Assembly (NCBI RefSeq): GCF_000177675.1
Contig: NZ_ADGX01000053.1
Span: 15 to 56,450, forward strand
DNA length: 56,436 bases
DNA from: Parafrankia sp. EUN1f
GTDB taxonomy: Bacteria; Actinomycetota; Actinomycetes; Frankiales; Frankiaceae
Direction: 5' to 3'
Under the pieces are notes generated by a model. That model did no database searches, had not been told where the DNA came from, and worked only from the letters and a program-made list of their open reading frames with translations. The translations under genes were made by a program, and so were the position numbers. Positions 35,194-44,987 of the stretch are shown here, piece after piece; position 1 is the first letter of the stretch, and each line of letters starts with the position of its first letter.

Positions 35194-35362
35194 GACCGCA
35201 TCAAACCTTCTTCGCGGGTGCGAAGTAAACGGGGGGCATGGTTACGGAAAGTGGTGGCCGAGCCGCTCGTCGGGCGCGATATCCGACTACCGGCCTACAC
35301 TTCCGCGAGTGGATGACGTCACAGTCCGTTATGGATTGCTTCCATGGGGTGGAGGTGGCCTG

Positions 35363-37669
35363 GTGGCGAAACGTCCCGGCACTGCCGTGCCCGATATGGC
35401 CGCGGCTGGCATGGATCGGGCCTGCGTGGACCCCGCCTGTGCCGATCGGCCCGGCTCCGATCGGGCCGGCTCCGATCCGGCCAATGGTGGCTGGGCGGCA
35501 ACGACAGCCTCGGTCGGGCGCGCGGTGGTCCGGGAGCTGTCCGGCGCGTGGCGGCGCCGTTCGCGGTCCGCGGAGGAGGCGGCGCTGCCGCAGTGCTCCT
35601 TCCTTGCCGACGCGAGCATGGTCCTGGGCACCTCCCTCGACCCGCAGCGGATCGTCGAAATGACGGCGGCGCTGGCGGTGCCCCGGCTGGGGAGCGCGGC
35701 GATCGTCTGGCTGCGGGGGGAGGGCAACTCCGTCCCGATCGCCGCGTCGTCCTTCCTGGACCCGAAGGCCGCGGGCTTCGTCCGGGCCGCGTACCAGATC
35801 CGCCCGGCCACCGTCGACCAGGAGATCCCGCCGGGTTCCGTCGTCCGGACCGGTCAGTCGTACTACGTCCCGAAATACACCGAGAAGATCGTCGGAAAGC
35901 TGTTCGCCCGCGAGGCGTACGACAGGTTCTGGGAGTTCCCGTCCGGGCCCACCATCACCGTGCCGATCCACTCGCGCGGGCGGGTGCTCGGCGCTCTCAC
36001 GGTCGACCGGGCGGGCATGGAGCCGTTCTCGGCACTCGACATCCATCTCGTCGAGGAGCTCGCGCGGCGCGGCGGTGCGGCGCTCGACAACGCGCAGCTC
36101 TTCCGTGACGTGGAGGAGTCCGCGCTGACCCTGCAGCGCTCCCTGCTCCCCGCCCACCCGCCGGCCCTGGACGGGATGGAGATCGCGATGGAGTACCGGC
36201 CAGGCACTGCCGGGACCGAGGTCGGCGGCGATCTCTACGACGTCATTCCGCTGCCCGGTGGCCGCGCCGGCATCGCCATCGGTGACGTGATGGGGCGCGG
36301 GCTGCACGCGGCGGCGGTGATGGGCCAGCTCCGGGCCGCGCTCCGGGCCTACGCGCTGGAGGACTGGGGCCCCGCCGAACTGCTCGCGCGTCTGGACCGG
36401 GTCGTCGACTCGCTGCCCGGGCTGCAGCTCGCCACGTCGATGTACGCCGTGTACGACCCGTACTCCGGCCGTGCAACGATCGCCAGCGCCGGCCACCCGC
36501 CGCCGTTGCTGCTGCTGCCCGACGAGCAGCCGGACTATCTCGTCCTCGAACCCGGTCTGCCACTCGGGACGGGGGAGGCGGACTCGTTCTCCGAGACGAC
36601 CATCACGCTGCCCCCGGGCTCCGCCCTGGTGCTGTTCACCGACGGGCTCGTCGAGTCACGTCGGCGCTCACTCGCCGACGGCCTGGAACACCTGCGGTCC
36701 GGCCTGGCCGACCAGGTCACCCGTCCACGGGCCGCACGCGACCTTGCCTCGTCCAACGGGGCCTCGTCCAACGGGGCCTCGTCCAACGGGGCCTCGTCCA
36801 ACGGGGCCTCGTCCAACGGGGCCGCCGACAACGGGACCGAGGCGGACGTCCTGCCAGCCGATTCGGTGGCCGGCGACTCGGTGGCCGCTGGCGCTGTGGC
36901 CGGCGGTACCGGTGCCGGCGGTACCGGTGGAAGCGTTGTCGCAGCCAGCGGTGCTGATGCCAACGGCACCGCGGTCGGTGGCCCGGCGGCCACGGCATCT
37001 GCGTCCGCTGTGCTGCCTGAGCGGCGGATCCGCGAGCGCCGGTCCGGCCGGGACCGCCGCGGTGGCTACCGCAGGTCACGCAACGCCGGTGACCGCCGCC
37101 GTGCGGGCTCCTTCGCGGCCCGGAGCTGGTCCGGCCCCGACGCCGTGACGTGGGACGGTCCCGGCCCCATTGAGGAGACCGCGCGGACGGTGCTCGAGCG
37201 CTGCCTGCTCGCCGCGGAGCTGCCGGCCCGCACGGATGACGACATCGCGCTGCTGGTGCTGGTGACCAGGTCGGTGCGCCCACCCCTGATCCAGCTCGCG
37301 CTGCCCGCGGTGGCGGCCTCCGCGGGCCAGGCACGGACCTCCGTGCGCGCGGCCCTGCACGACGCCGGGATCAGCTCCCTCGATGATGCGATCCTGCTGG
37401 TCAGCGAGGTCGTCACGAACGCGGTCCTGCATGCGCGCAGTGACCTTGTGCTGCGGGCGACCCTGGAACCCGGGCGGCTGCGGATCAGCGTCGAGGACAG
37501 GGAGGGATCGGCGCTGCCGAGGCCCGGTGACGAGTCGACCGACCAGATCGACGCCGAGCACGGCTGGGGCCTGCTGCTCGTCGAGGCACTCGCCCAGGCC
37601 TGGGGCGTCGAGACGACACCGGACGGAAAGCGGGTCTGGTTCGAGATGGAGATCCCGGACGAGGCCTGA
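35363..37669 (+). CDS. GAF-SpoIIE phosphatase fused to a HATPase (anti-sigma-factor-like) domain
   Basis: About 768 residues from GTG 35363 (GGAGG 8 bp upstream); GTG 35309 is an alternative. A GAF sensor domain is at about 75-240. A PP2C-type SpoIIE domain follows (EVGGDLYDVIPL, GIAIGDVMGRGLHAA, FTDGLVE). A low-complexity linker with five ASSNG units, a basic segment (RRIRERRSGRDRRGGYRRS) and a C-terminal GHKL ATPase of the RsbW type (LVSEVVTNAVLHARSD, GWGLLLVEALAQAWG) complete it. Such proteins dephosphorylate an anti-anti-sigma factor and may bind sigma factors, switching general-stress regulons. No such partner gene is adjacent. Confidence 0.9.
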   Translation: MAKRPGTAVPDMAAAGMDRACVDPACADRPGSDRAGSDPANGGWAATTASVGRAVVRELSGAWRRRSRSAEEAALPQCSFLADASMVLGTSLDPQRIVEMTAALAVPRLGSAAIVWLRGEGNSVPIAASSFLDPKAAGFVRAAYQIRPATVDQEIPPGSVVRTGQSYYVPKYTEKIVGKLFAREAYDRFWEFPSGPTITVPIHSRGRVLGALTVDRAGMEPFSALDIHLVEELARRGGAALDNAQLFRDVEESALTLQRSLLPAHPPALDGMEIAMEYRPGTAGTEVGGDLYDVIPLPGGRAGIAIGDVMGRGLHAAAVMGQLRAALRAYALEDWGPAELLARLDRVVDSLPGLQLATSMYAVYDPYSGRATIASAGHPPPLLLLPDEQPDYLVLEPGLPLGTGEADSFSETTITLPPGSALVLFTDGLVESRRRSLADGLEHLRSGLADQVTRPRAARDLASSNGASSNGASSNGASSNGASSNGAADNGTEADVLPADSVAGDSVAAGAVAGGTGAGGTGGSVVAASGADANGTAVGGPAATASASAVLPERRIRERRSGRDRRGGYRRSRNAGDRRRAGSFAARSWSGPDAVTWDGPGPIEETARTVLERCLLAAELPARTDDDIALLVLVTRSVRPPLIQLALPAVAASAGQARTSVRAALHDAGISSLDDAILLVSEVVTNAVLHARSDLVLRATLEPGRLRISVEDREGSALPRPGDESTDQIDAEHGWGLLLVEALAQAWGVETTPDGKRVWFEMEIPDEA
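36746..36820 (+). repeat. Five 15-bp tandem repeats in the phosphatase linker
   Basis: GCCTCGTCCAACGGG repeats exactly at 36746, 36761, 36776, 36791 and 36806, encoding ASSNG units. Identity of all copies suggests recent slippage. Confidence 0.9.
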
Positions 37670-37774
37670 CGGCCCGCCCCACGGCGCCTGCCGTGCCGAC
37701 CGTGGTTCCCCTGCCGACCGTGCTGACCGTGCCTGCTGCCGTGCCGACTGCGCCTACCGGCGCGCCGGCAGCTC

Positions 37775-39469
37775 CTACCGGACCGCTCGATGGTGCTCGG
37801 CCGCGTGCTGCGGGAGTGGGACGTCCTGGTCGGCCTCGGCTCGGTGCACGATTGTCCGCAACATGCCACCGAAGACCACGGCATGGAAGGGGCTGACCGC
37901 CTTCCAGTAGAGATGCCCGGGCAGCCCATGGGGCAGGAACAACGCCCGCTGCCGGTAGACGACGCCACGCTGACCGTCCCCAGCGCCGCGTTCCGTGCCG
38001 CCGCCACCCCCGCCGCCGCCACTGTCCGCGCCGTCGGCTGGTTCGACCCGAAGCTCGAGCCAGGCCTGACCGGGCAGCTTCATCTCCGCGCGCAGCCGCA
38101 GCAGCCGGCCCGGAACCATCTCCTCGACCCGCCACAAGTCGATCGCCTCGCCGGTTCTGAGCTGCCGTGGATCTCGCCGTCCGCGCCGGTGCCCGACCCC
38201 GCCGACCAGGATGTCCACCCATCCCCGCGCGGACCAGGCCAGCGGCCAGCTGTACCAGCCGTTCTCGCCGCCGATGCCCTCGATGACGGCCCACAGGCGG
38301 TCCGCCGATGCCGCGACCGGGCGCGTGCGTTCGTCGGTGTAGAGCGAGCCACCGGCCCAGGTCGGATCGGTGACGGCGGGCTCGCCGGGCGGCCCCGGGA
38401 CGCCGACGAGCGCGGCTATGGCCTGCGGGAAGGGGGTGCTGATCGGGGCGCCCGGCCAGCGGGCGGTGGACCAGCGTGTCTCGACCGCCCGGTCGCGCAC
38501 CTTCGCGAGCGCGTAGGCCACGGCGGTGTCGAACGGGACGAGTCCGTCGGGTGGATCGGGCACCCAGTCGGCGATGTCGTGCTCACTCGCGACGACCTCC
38601 GTGCGCAGCGAGCGGACCAGCGGGCGCGCGATCGCCCGGGGCACCGGCGTGACCAGGCCCACCCAGAGTGAGGACAGGCCGGGTGACAGCACGGGAACCT
38701 GGATGATGATTCGTTCACGCAGCCCCTCGACGGCGGCGAAGCGCCGCATCATGCCCGCATAGGTCAGGATGTCCGGGCCGCCGATGTCGAACGAGCGGTT
38801 GACCGTGGCCGGGAGGTCCAGGCATCCGATCAGGTAATAGAGGACGTCCCGGACGGCGATGGGCTGGATGCGGGTCCGCACCCAGCGCGGGGTCACCATG
38901 ATCGGCAGTCGCTCGGTGAGATGGCGCAGCATCTCGAACGACGCACTGCCGCTGCCGATGATGACCGCGGCCCGCAGGACGACGGTCGGAACGCCGGAGC
39001 CGAGCAGGATGCGGGCCACCTCCTGGCGCGACGCCAGATGCTCCGAGATTCCGCGGCTCGGCCCGTCGACTGGCTGGCTGGCCGTCGCCCCGCTGCCCGC
39101 CTCCGCCGCCCCCGCCGGGGTCGCGGGGCTCAGACCGCCCAGGTAGATCAGCCGGTGCACGCCGGCGGCCCGCGCGGCGTCGGCGAAGGCGTGGGCGGCC
39201 GCGCGGTCGACGGCGGAGAAGTCACCCCCGCTGTCGATGGAGTGGATCAGGTAGTAGGCGGCGTCGACGCCCGCCAGGGCCGGGCGAAGCGAGGCCGGAT
39301 CCAGCGCGTCCGCGCGGATGATCTCCGCGTTGCGGTGGTGTGCCCAGGGGACGTCCGCGAGCCGGGCCGGATCGCGGGTCAGGCAGCGGACGTGGTGACC
39401 GCCCGCCAGCAGGCGGGGGGCCAGCCGGCCGCCGATGTAGCCGGTCGCGCCGGTGACGAGTACGCGCAC
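37775..39469 (-). CDS. NAD(P)-binding epimerase-like protein with C-terminal DUF2867
   Basis: 564 residues. The N-terminal Rossmann domain starts VTGATGYIGGRLAPRLL and continues to about 330 (atypical SDR: YYLIHSID, VVLRAAVIIGSGSASFEML). The C-terminal part (GGENGWYSWPLAWSARGWVD, RALFLPHGLPGHLYWKAV) is DUF2867, a common fusion in actinobacteria. Substrate is unknown. A run of eight Gly residues interrupts DUF2867 (GGGGGGGG after ADGADS). The gene converges on the SpoIIE phosphatase gene. Confidence 0.88.
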   Translation of the reverse strand: MRVLVTGATGYIGGRLAPRLLAGGHHVRCLTRDPARLADVPWAHHRNAEIIRADALDPASLRPALAGVDAAYYLIHSIDSGGDFSAVDRAAAHAFADAARAAGVHRLIYLGGLSPATPAGAAEAGSGATASQPVDGPSRGISEHLASRQEVARILLGSGVPTVVLRAAVIIGSGSASFEMLRHLTERLPIMVTPRWVRTRIQPIAVRDVLYYLIGCLDLPATVNRSFDIGGPDILTYAGMMRRFAAVEGLRERIIIQVPVLSPGLSSLWVGLVTPVPRAIARPLVRSLRTEVVASEHDIADWVPDPPDGLVPFDTAVAYALAKVRDRAVETRWSTARWPGAPISTPFPQAIAALVGVPGPPGEPAVTDPTWAGGSLYTDERTRPVAASADRLWAVIEGIGGENGWYSWPLAWSARGWVDILVGGVGHRRGRRDPRQLRTGEAIDLWRVEEMVPGRLLRLRAEMKLPGQAWLELRVEPADGADSGGGGGGGGTERGAGDGQRGVVYRQRALFLPHGLPGHLYWKAVSPFHAVVFGGMLRTIVHRAEADQDVPLPQHAAEHHRAVR

Positions 39470-39703
39470 GCGGTGTACCTGCCCCGGTGCCGCGGCGCGC
39501 TACCACGCCCCGGCGAGTATGGACGCACGCCGGCAGGAACCTGCCGGCGGACGCGTGGGGAGGTACGCGTACCACCAGGCGAACGCGTGCCGCCCGACGC
39601 GGCCGCGCGCCGGGCGCCTGTCAGCCCGCGGGCACCGGGCCGATGGCGCGGGACCGTGCGGGCGGCGTGTCAGGCACCCGAGCGCGGGCTCGGTGTAGCA
39701 CGA

Positions 39704-40240
39704 TCAGGCGCTGGCGGCCGCCCCCGAGATGTCCGTCGGGACGTCGGACACGGTGCTCAGGTAGCGCGACCACCGTGGATCCATCCGCCGGGACCCCAGA
39801 ATGCGCCAGGCGGCTCCGCTCGGCGCTCGAGGTGCCGTGCGAAGCCGCCAACCGAGATCGGCAACCGCTCGGTCGGCTTTGACATGGTTGCAGCGGCCGC
39901 AGGCCGCCACGACGTTCTCCCATACGTGCGGCCCGCCGCGAGAGCGGGGGATGACGTGGTCCAGCGACGTTGCCGGGGCGTTGCAATACACACACCGATG
40001 ATGGTCACGTGCCAGGACGCCCTTGCGGGTTAGCGGAACCTGGGAACGGTATGGCACGCGCACGAACCGCGCTAACCGCACCACGATCGGCACCTCGACC
40101 GAGCTCGTCGTCGAACGAAGTACCTGACCGGCGGATTCGACCATGACGGCCTTGTCGGTCAGGACCAGCACCAGTGCTCTTCTTTGTGACACCACGCACA
40201 GAGGCTCGTACGTGGCATTGAGAACCAGCGCCTCTGCCAC
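39704..40240 (-). CDS. HNH endonuclease
   Basis: 178 residues from GTG 40240. The HNH core is RCVYCNAPATSLDHVIPRSR ... CGRCNHVKA with two CxxC zinc ligand pairs. The N-terminal part (LVLNATYEPLCVVSQRRALVL) is typical of the widespread actinobacterial chromosomal HNH proteins of unknown role. GTG 40240 is preceded by AGGTCGG. A nuclease is predicted, but no intron or mobile element is associated, so a housekeeping role is likely. Positions 39470-39703 and 40241-40792 hold no other gene I can support. Confidence 0.88.
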   Translation of the reverse strand: MAEALVLNATYEPLCVVSQRRALVLVLTDKAVMVESAGQVLRSTTSSVEVPIVVRLARFVRVPYRSQVPLTRKGVLARDHHRCVYCNAPATSLDHVIPRSRGGPHVWENVVAACGRCNHVKADRAVADLGWRLRTAPRAPSGAAWRILGSRRMDPRWSRYLSTVSDVPTDISGAAASA

Positions 40241-40792
40241 GCGCCGACCTCCTGCCCACCCGAGGGCCCTCGCGGACCGTCCTACCCAGCGTCTCCGGTG
40301 ACAATGGACAGTCAACCTTCTTCTGCGTCGGAACGCGAGCCTGTTTGCATGGTCATCGGCCCGGCCTAAGCGCTGATGTGCATATCCGGCCCGGTTTGTG
40401 ACCAATAACAAGCCCATCAGGTCATGTGTCGTGACCGCGTAATTACGTTGCGTGGTCACGGGTAGCGTTGTGTCTGTTCGTGGTCGAGGTGGGGGTGTCC
40501 GGCCGTCGAAGGTCGCCGATGGGCGACACTGTCAAGGTCGACATCGGTGGCCGAGCGCGGGAGCGTGGGCGTTCGTCCACGGCTGGCCGTCCGCTGGCCT
40601 CCGCCGACCCTCCAGGTCGTGGGTGGCGCCGGGCGGGTCCCGAGCCGGCGCCGATGCGCCAGATCTGACCGACAGAACCAGCTACGGAGGATGGCCAACG
40701 GTGTGCCCATCTAGCGTTTCCGGTTCGGCGTGCTTCGCGTCAAGCCGCCGTGGGCCCGGGTGCCATGCGTCGTCGCGGGGCCGGGTCCGCCC

Positions 40793-42172
40793 GTGACGGC
40801 CAAGTCGGTCATCCCGATGCTCGGTGCGTTCCTGTCCCCGACCCCCGCGCCCACCACGGCGGCCGGGTCCGCCTCGCCGACCCCGATTCCCTCGGTGTCA
40901 CCCGGCGCGACGGACGATCCGATCGTCTCGATCGAGGGGGTGGGCAAGGCGTTGCGAGAGGCCTGCGGCACCGACGCCAGCATCACCTGCCGGACCGTCT
41001 ACAACGTCACTCACAGTGACTATCTTGCGTCTGGTGCCGAGGTGTTTCTCGGTACTCCGATCAAGATTTTGCTCATTCTGATGATCGCGCTGATGGTGCG
41101 ATCGCTCCTGCACAGATTCATCCGGCGGGCCACCGGGCGAGCTGCGTCCGGCCGCAGTTCGGGTCCGTTGCGAGGGCTGCGCTCCAACACCCTGCTGGGT
41201 GCATTCGGCGATCCGACGGTGCTGATCGAACGCCGCCGCCAGCGTGCCGCGACCGTCGGTTCCCTGCTGCGTAGCGTGACGTCAATCTTTATCTTCGGGC
41301 TGGCTTTCCTGACGATCCTCGGCGAGCTGGGGATCAATCTCGCGCCGATCGTCGCCAGCGCCGGTGTGCTCGGGATCGCGGTCGGTTTCGGCGCGCAGAA
41401 CCTCGTGCGCGACTTCCTGTCGGGCATGTTCATGCTTCTGGAGGACCAGTACGGCGTCGGCGACGTGATCGACGTCGGCCCGATTTCGGGCACCGTCGAG
41501 GCGGTGAGCCTGCGGATGACGCGTTTGCGGGACGTCGAGGGCACGGTCTGGTATGTCCGTAACGGCGAGATAACCCGGGTCGGGAACAAGAGCCAGCAGT
41601 GGGCCCGCACGGTTCTCGACGTTCCGCTCGACTACGACACCGAGGTTACCGAGGCCAAGCGCCTCCTGCGCCGGGCGGCGGACGAGCTGTGGCAGGACGA
41701 CGAGTGGTCGGCGCTGATCCTCGACGAGCCCGAGGTCTGGGGCATGGAGACCATGACCGCCGACGGCTACACCCTGCGGATCGCGATCAAGACCCAGCCC
41801 CTCAAGCAGTGGGATGTGGCCCGCGAGCTTCGTGAACGGGTCCGGGCCGTGCTCAGTGCCGCGGGCATCGCGCTGGGCACGGTACAGCGCAGTGAGGTCG
41901 TGGTCGTCGACGATGACGAGGAGGAGGCGGCCGCGGAGGAGGACGAGACGAGCTCGAACGACGGCTCCACCGACTCCTCCGGCCGCGGTGGTGGCGATCT
42001 GCCCGCGCCGCGGATCGATCCGCCGCTGCCGTCCTCGTCGACATCCGGCGGCGGCCAGGCCGGTGCCGGTGCCGGTGCCGGTGCTGGCGCTGGAGCCGGT
42101 GCGGGCGCTGGCGCTGGAGCCGGTGCGGGGGCTGGCCCGGGTCCCGGAGCCGGCGCGGGAGGTCCGCGCTGA
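40793..42172 (+). CDS. MscS-family mechanosensitive channel with Gly/Ala tail
   Basis: 459 residues from GTG 40793 (start uncertain; an upstream start at 40730 is in frame). Membrane segments lie near ILLILMIALMVRSL and SIFIFGLAFLTILGEL. The MscS pore and beta-domain motifs follow: IVASAGVLGIAVGFGAQNLV (as VGFGAQNLVRD), GDVIDVGPISGTVE and RNGEITRVGN. After an acidic stretch (VVVDDDEEEAAAEEDE) the protein ends in (AG)n, encoded by GGTGCC-like hexamers at about 42060-42170. It would release solutes on hypo-osmotic shock. Confidence 0.9.
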   Translation: MTAKSVIPMLGAFLSPTPAPTTAAGSASPTPIPSVSPGATDDPIVSIEGVGKALREACGTDASITCRTVYNVTHSDYLASGAEVFLGTPIKILLILMIALMVRSLLHRFIRRATGRAASGRSSGPLRGLRSNTLLGAFGDPTVLIERRRQRAATVGSLLRSVTSIFIFGLAFLTILGELGINLAPIVASAGVLGIAVGFGAQNLVRDFLSGMFMLLEDQYGVGDVIDVGPISGTVEAVSLRMTRLRDVEGTVWYVRNGEITRVGNKSQQWARTVLDVPLDYDTEVTEAKRLLRRAADELWQDDEWSALILDEPEVWGMETMTADGYTLRIAIKTQPLKQWDVARELRERVRAVLSAAGIALGTVQRSEVVVVDDDEEEAAAEEDETSSNDGSTDSSGRGGGDLPAPRIDPPLPSSSTSGGGQAGAGAGAGAGAGAGAGAGAGAGAGAGPGPGAGAGGPR

Positions 42173-42289
42173 CCCCGTTCGCGCCGCGTCGGCCTCGTTG
42201 TCTGAAGCTGGGCTGAGGATCCCGGAAGGTCTTGCTGAGAGGCGCGTCCAAAGCCCGGAACTGTCCGCGGTGGCAGGCACACTGGGGGC

Positions 42290-43021
42290 GTGCGCGTACT
42301 GGTTGTGGACGACGATGACGCTGTCCGTGAGTCACTGGAGCGGTCGCTGCGCTTCGAGGGGTACGAGGTGCGTACCGCCGCGGACGGCGTGGACGCTCTC
42401 GACCTGGTGGGGCGCGAACAGCTGGACATCGTCGTCCTCGACGTGATGATGCCCCGGATGGACGGGCTGGAGACCTGCCGGCGGCTGCGAGGGCGGGGCA
42501 ACGACGTGCCGGTCCTCATGCTGACCGCGCGCGACGCCCTCGCCGACCGGGTCAGCGGCCTCGACGTCGGCGCCGACGACTACCTGGTGAAGCCGTTCGC
42601 GTTGGAGGAACTGTTCGCCCGGCTCCGCGCCCTGATCCGCCGCGCCACGCTGACCACGCGCGGCGCGGCCGGCCAGGGCCAGGCAGCCGATCGGGACGGG
42701 GCCTCGGCGTTGCTGTACTCGGACGTCCGGCTGGACCCGGTGAGCCGCCAGGTCCTGCGCGGCCCGCGCGAGCTCACCCTGACCAAGACCGAGTTCGAGC
42801 TGCTGGAGCTGTTCCTGAGCCATCCGCGCCAGGTGCTCTCCCGCTCGACGATCATGGAGAAGGTGTGGGGCTATGACTTCGGCCCCTCCTCCAACTCGCT
42901 GGAGGTGTTCGTGAGCTACCTCCGCCGCAAGCTGGAGGCAGACGGCGAGCCCCGGCTACTGCACACCGTGCGCGGTGTCGGCTACGTCCTGCGTGAGCTG
43001 CCCGCCGCCGACCGGGCGTGA
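42290..43021 (+). CDS. mprA: OmpR-family response regulator, MprA-like
   Basis: 243 residues. The receiver domain has the acidic pair in [10 protein letters not shown], the phospho-accepting Asp in [13 protein letters not shown], and Lys in LVKPFA. A winged-helix OmpR/PhoB effector follows ([31 protein letters not shown]). It is the first gene of an apparent three-gene run with the kinase and malQ (7-bp gap, then GTGA overlap). In mycobacteria MprAB senses envelope stress. Orthology is likely but rests on remembered similarity. Confidence 0.9.
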   Translation: MRVLVVDDDDAVRESLERSLRFEGYEVRTAADGVDALDLVGREQLDIVVLDVMMPRMDGLETCRRLRGRGNDVPVLMLTARDALADRVSGLDVGADDYLVKPFALEELFARLRALIRRATLTTRGAAGQGQAADRDGASALLYSDVRLDPVSRQVLRGPRELTLTKTEFELLELFLSHPRQVLSRSTIMEKVWGYDFGPSSNSLEVFVSYLRRKLEADGEPRLLHTVRGVGYVLRELPAADRA

Positions 43022-43028
43022 GCATTCG

Positions 43029-44987
43029 ATGAACCTGGAGGCGGAAGGGCGGCGGATCGGGTCCGCGGCATCTCGTGAGCCCGAGCACCGGCCGCCCGGC
43101 TGGTCGGGGCTGCTGTCGCGGCTGACGTTGCGGGCCCGGATGTCACTGCTCGCGGGCGTCGCCGTCGCGGCGGCGGTCGCCGTGGTCGCCGGCGTCGCGC
43201 TCGGCGTGACCAGAATCGTGCTCAACCAGGCGATCGACGACCAGCTGCTGGAACAGGCCAGAGCCTCCGCCGCGAACGTGCAGGCCAGCGCGAACCTGCA
43301 GGCGACCAAGATCAACGTCGGCGCGCTGAACTTCGGTATGGAGATCCAGTTCCTCGACTCCGACGGCGTGCCGCTGGAAAGCGAGTTCCCCTCGCTGAAG
43401 AGTTTCGCGATCCCCGTGGACGCGCAGGACGTTCAGGTCGCCCAGGGGCTGCGGCGCAAGAACCTGCACACCGTGACGGTCGACGGCGCGCGCTACCGGG
43501 TGGTGACAGTCCCGCTGCGCTACCCGCCGCCGCTGAACGCCACCGGCGCTCTCCAGTTCGCCCGCCCCACCTCGGACGTCGACCGGACCCTGCGCGACCT
43601 CGGCGTCGTGCTGTTCGTCGTCGGCCTGGTCGGCGTAGTCGGCTCGGTGATCGCCGGCCGGCTCGTCGCGCGGGCGTCCCTGAAACCGGTCGACGCCGCC
43701 GCGGCCGCCGCGGAGGAGGTGGCGCGGACCCAGGACCTGTCGGCGCTCATACCCGTGACCGGCAGCGACGAGATCGCGCGCCTCGCGACCAGTCTCAACA
43801 GCATGCTGCGGGCACTGGAAGCCTCCAGGCTGCGGCAACGCCAGCTCGTCGACGACGCCGCCCACGAGCTACGCACGCCGTTGACCAGCCTGCGTACCAA
43901 CATCGAGCTGCTGCTGCGGGCGGAGTCCACGCCGAACCGGGCCCTGCCGGCGGAGGACCGGGCAGCGCTGCTGCGCGACGTCGACGCGCAGATGCGGGAA
44001 CTGACCGATCTGGTCAACGAGGTCATCGAGCTCGCCCGGGACGAGGCGCCCACCGAGGAGGTGGAACAGCTCGACCTCGCCAGCATTGTGCGTTCCGCCG
44101 TCGAGCGGGCACGGCGGCGGGCGAAGTCCAGGAACATCCACATCGAGGTGGTCACGGAGCCCTCGATCGTGGCCGGGCGCCCCGGCCTGCTGGAACGGGC
44201 GGTGACCAACCTGCTGGACAACGCCGTGAAGTTCAGCCCGGCGTCCTCCACCGTCTGGGTGGCCAGCCGCCGCGGGGAGGTGACGGTCTCCGACGAGGGG
44301 CCGGGCATCGCGCCGTCCGACCGGGAGAAGGTGTTCGAGCGCTTCTACCGGGCGATGTCGGCTCGGGGCCGGCCGGGCTCCGGCCTCGGGCTCGCGATCG
44401 TGGCGGACGCGGTCGCCATGCACGGCGGGACCGTCCGCGCGGAGGCCGCGCCGTCCGGCGGGGCGCTGATGCGTATGACGCTGCCGCTCGCGGCACCCGG
44501 CTGGTCGGCCGGGCTTCCATGGGAGGGCCCGACAGTGCCGCCCGGTCCTGTCGCGCCGCCTGGGCCCGCCAGCCCGCCTGGGAGCGCGATGCCCGTGGGT
44601 CTCGCTCACCCGATCCCACCAGCCGCGCCTGGTGGCCCGGGAAACGGTCGGGGCGGTGGTTCTGGCGGGTCGGGGAGGCCTGGTGGCTCTGGCCCGGGTA
44701 GCCCAGTTAATCCAGGTGATGCAGTCGGCCCGGAGTCACCCTGGCAACGACCGGCCGCGCCGCCCACTCGCCCGCCGGCGCCTCCAACGCATCCGGCGCC
44801 TCCAACGCATCCGGCGCCTCCAACGCATCCGGCGCCTCCAACGCATCCGGCGCCGCAATCGCCCCCTGCGCCGGGCGCCGCGCCGTCGCCTGGCGGTGGT
44901 GATCCATCTACCACACCCGGTCCGGAAGGCGAGCGGTCCCCGGGTGCGTGGGCGCAGCCCGATCAACGGGCAATATCTGGCAGGTGA
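43029..44987 (+). CDS. mprB: Sensor histidine kinase, MprB-like, with Pro-rich tail
   Basis: About 652 residues from ATG 43029. Two membrane segments (VAVAAAVAVVAGVALGV and VVLFVVGLVGVVGSVI) flank an extracytoplasmic sensor. HAMP, the phosphorylated His in DDAAHELRTPLTSLR, the N box (NLLDNAVKFSP) and G boxes (DEGPGIAPSD, GSGLGLAIV) follow. The kinase proper ends at about 490. A Pro/Gly/His-rich tail of about 160 residues is added, including four copies of APPTHP. Its stop overlaps the malQ start. The tail is absent from usual MprB proteins and its role is unknown. Confidence 0.9.
   Translation: MNLEAEGRRIGSAASREPEHRPPGWSGLLSRLTLRARMSLLAGVAVAAAVAVVAGVALGVTRIVLNQAIDDQLLEQARASAANVQASANLQATKINVGALNFGMEIQFLDSDGVPLESEFPSLKSFAIPVDAQDVQVAQGLRRKNLHTVTVDGARYRVVTVPLRYPPPLNATGALQFARPTSDVDRTLRDLGVVLFVVGLVGVVGSVIAGRLVARASLKPVDAAAAAAEEVARTQDLSALIPVTGSDEIARLATSLNSMLRALEASRLRQRQLVDDAAHELRTPLTSLRTNIELLLRAESTPNRALPAEDRAALLRDVDAQMRELTDLVNEVIELARDEAPTEEVEQLDLASIVRSAVERARRRAKSRNIHIEVVTEPSIVAGRPGLLERAVTNLLDNAVKFSPASSTVWVASRRGEVTVSDEGPGIAPSDREKVFERFYRAMSARGRPGSGLGLAIVADAVAMHGGTVRAEAAPSGGALMRMTLPLAAPGWSAGLPWEGPTVPPGPVAPPGPASPPGSAMPVGLAHPIPPAAPGGPGNGRGGGSGGSGRPGGSGPGSPVNPGDAVGPESPWQRPAAPPTRPPAPPTHPAPPTHPAPPTHPAPPTHPAPQSPPAPGAAPSPGGGDPSTTPGPEGERSPGAWAQPDQRAISGR
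44777..44848 (+). repeat. Four 18-bp tandem repeats in the kinase tail
   Basis: GGCGCCTCCAACGCATCC occurs at 44777, 44795, 44813 and 44831, encoding APPTHP units. Confidence 0.9.
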
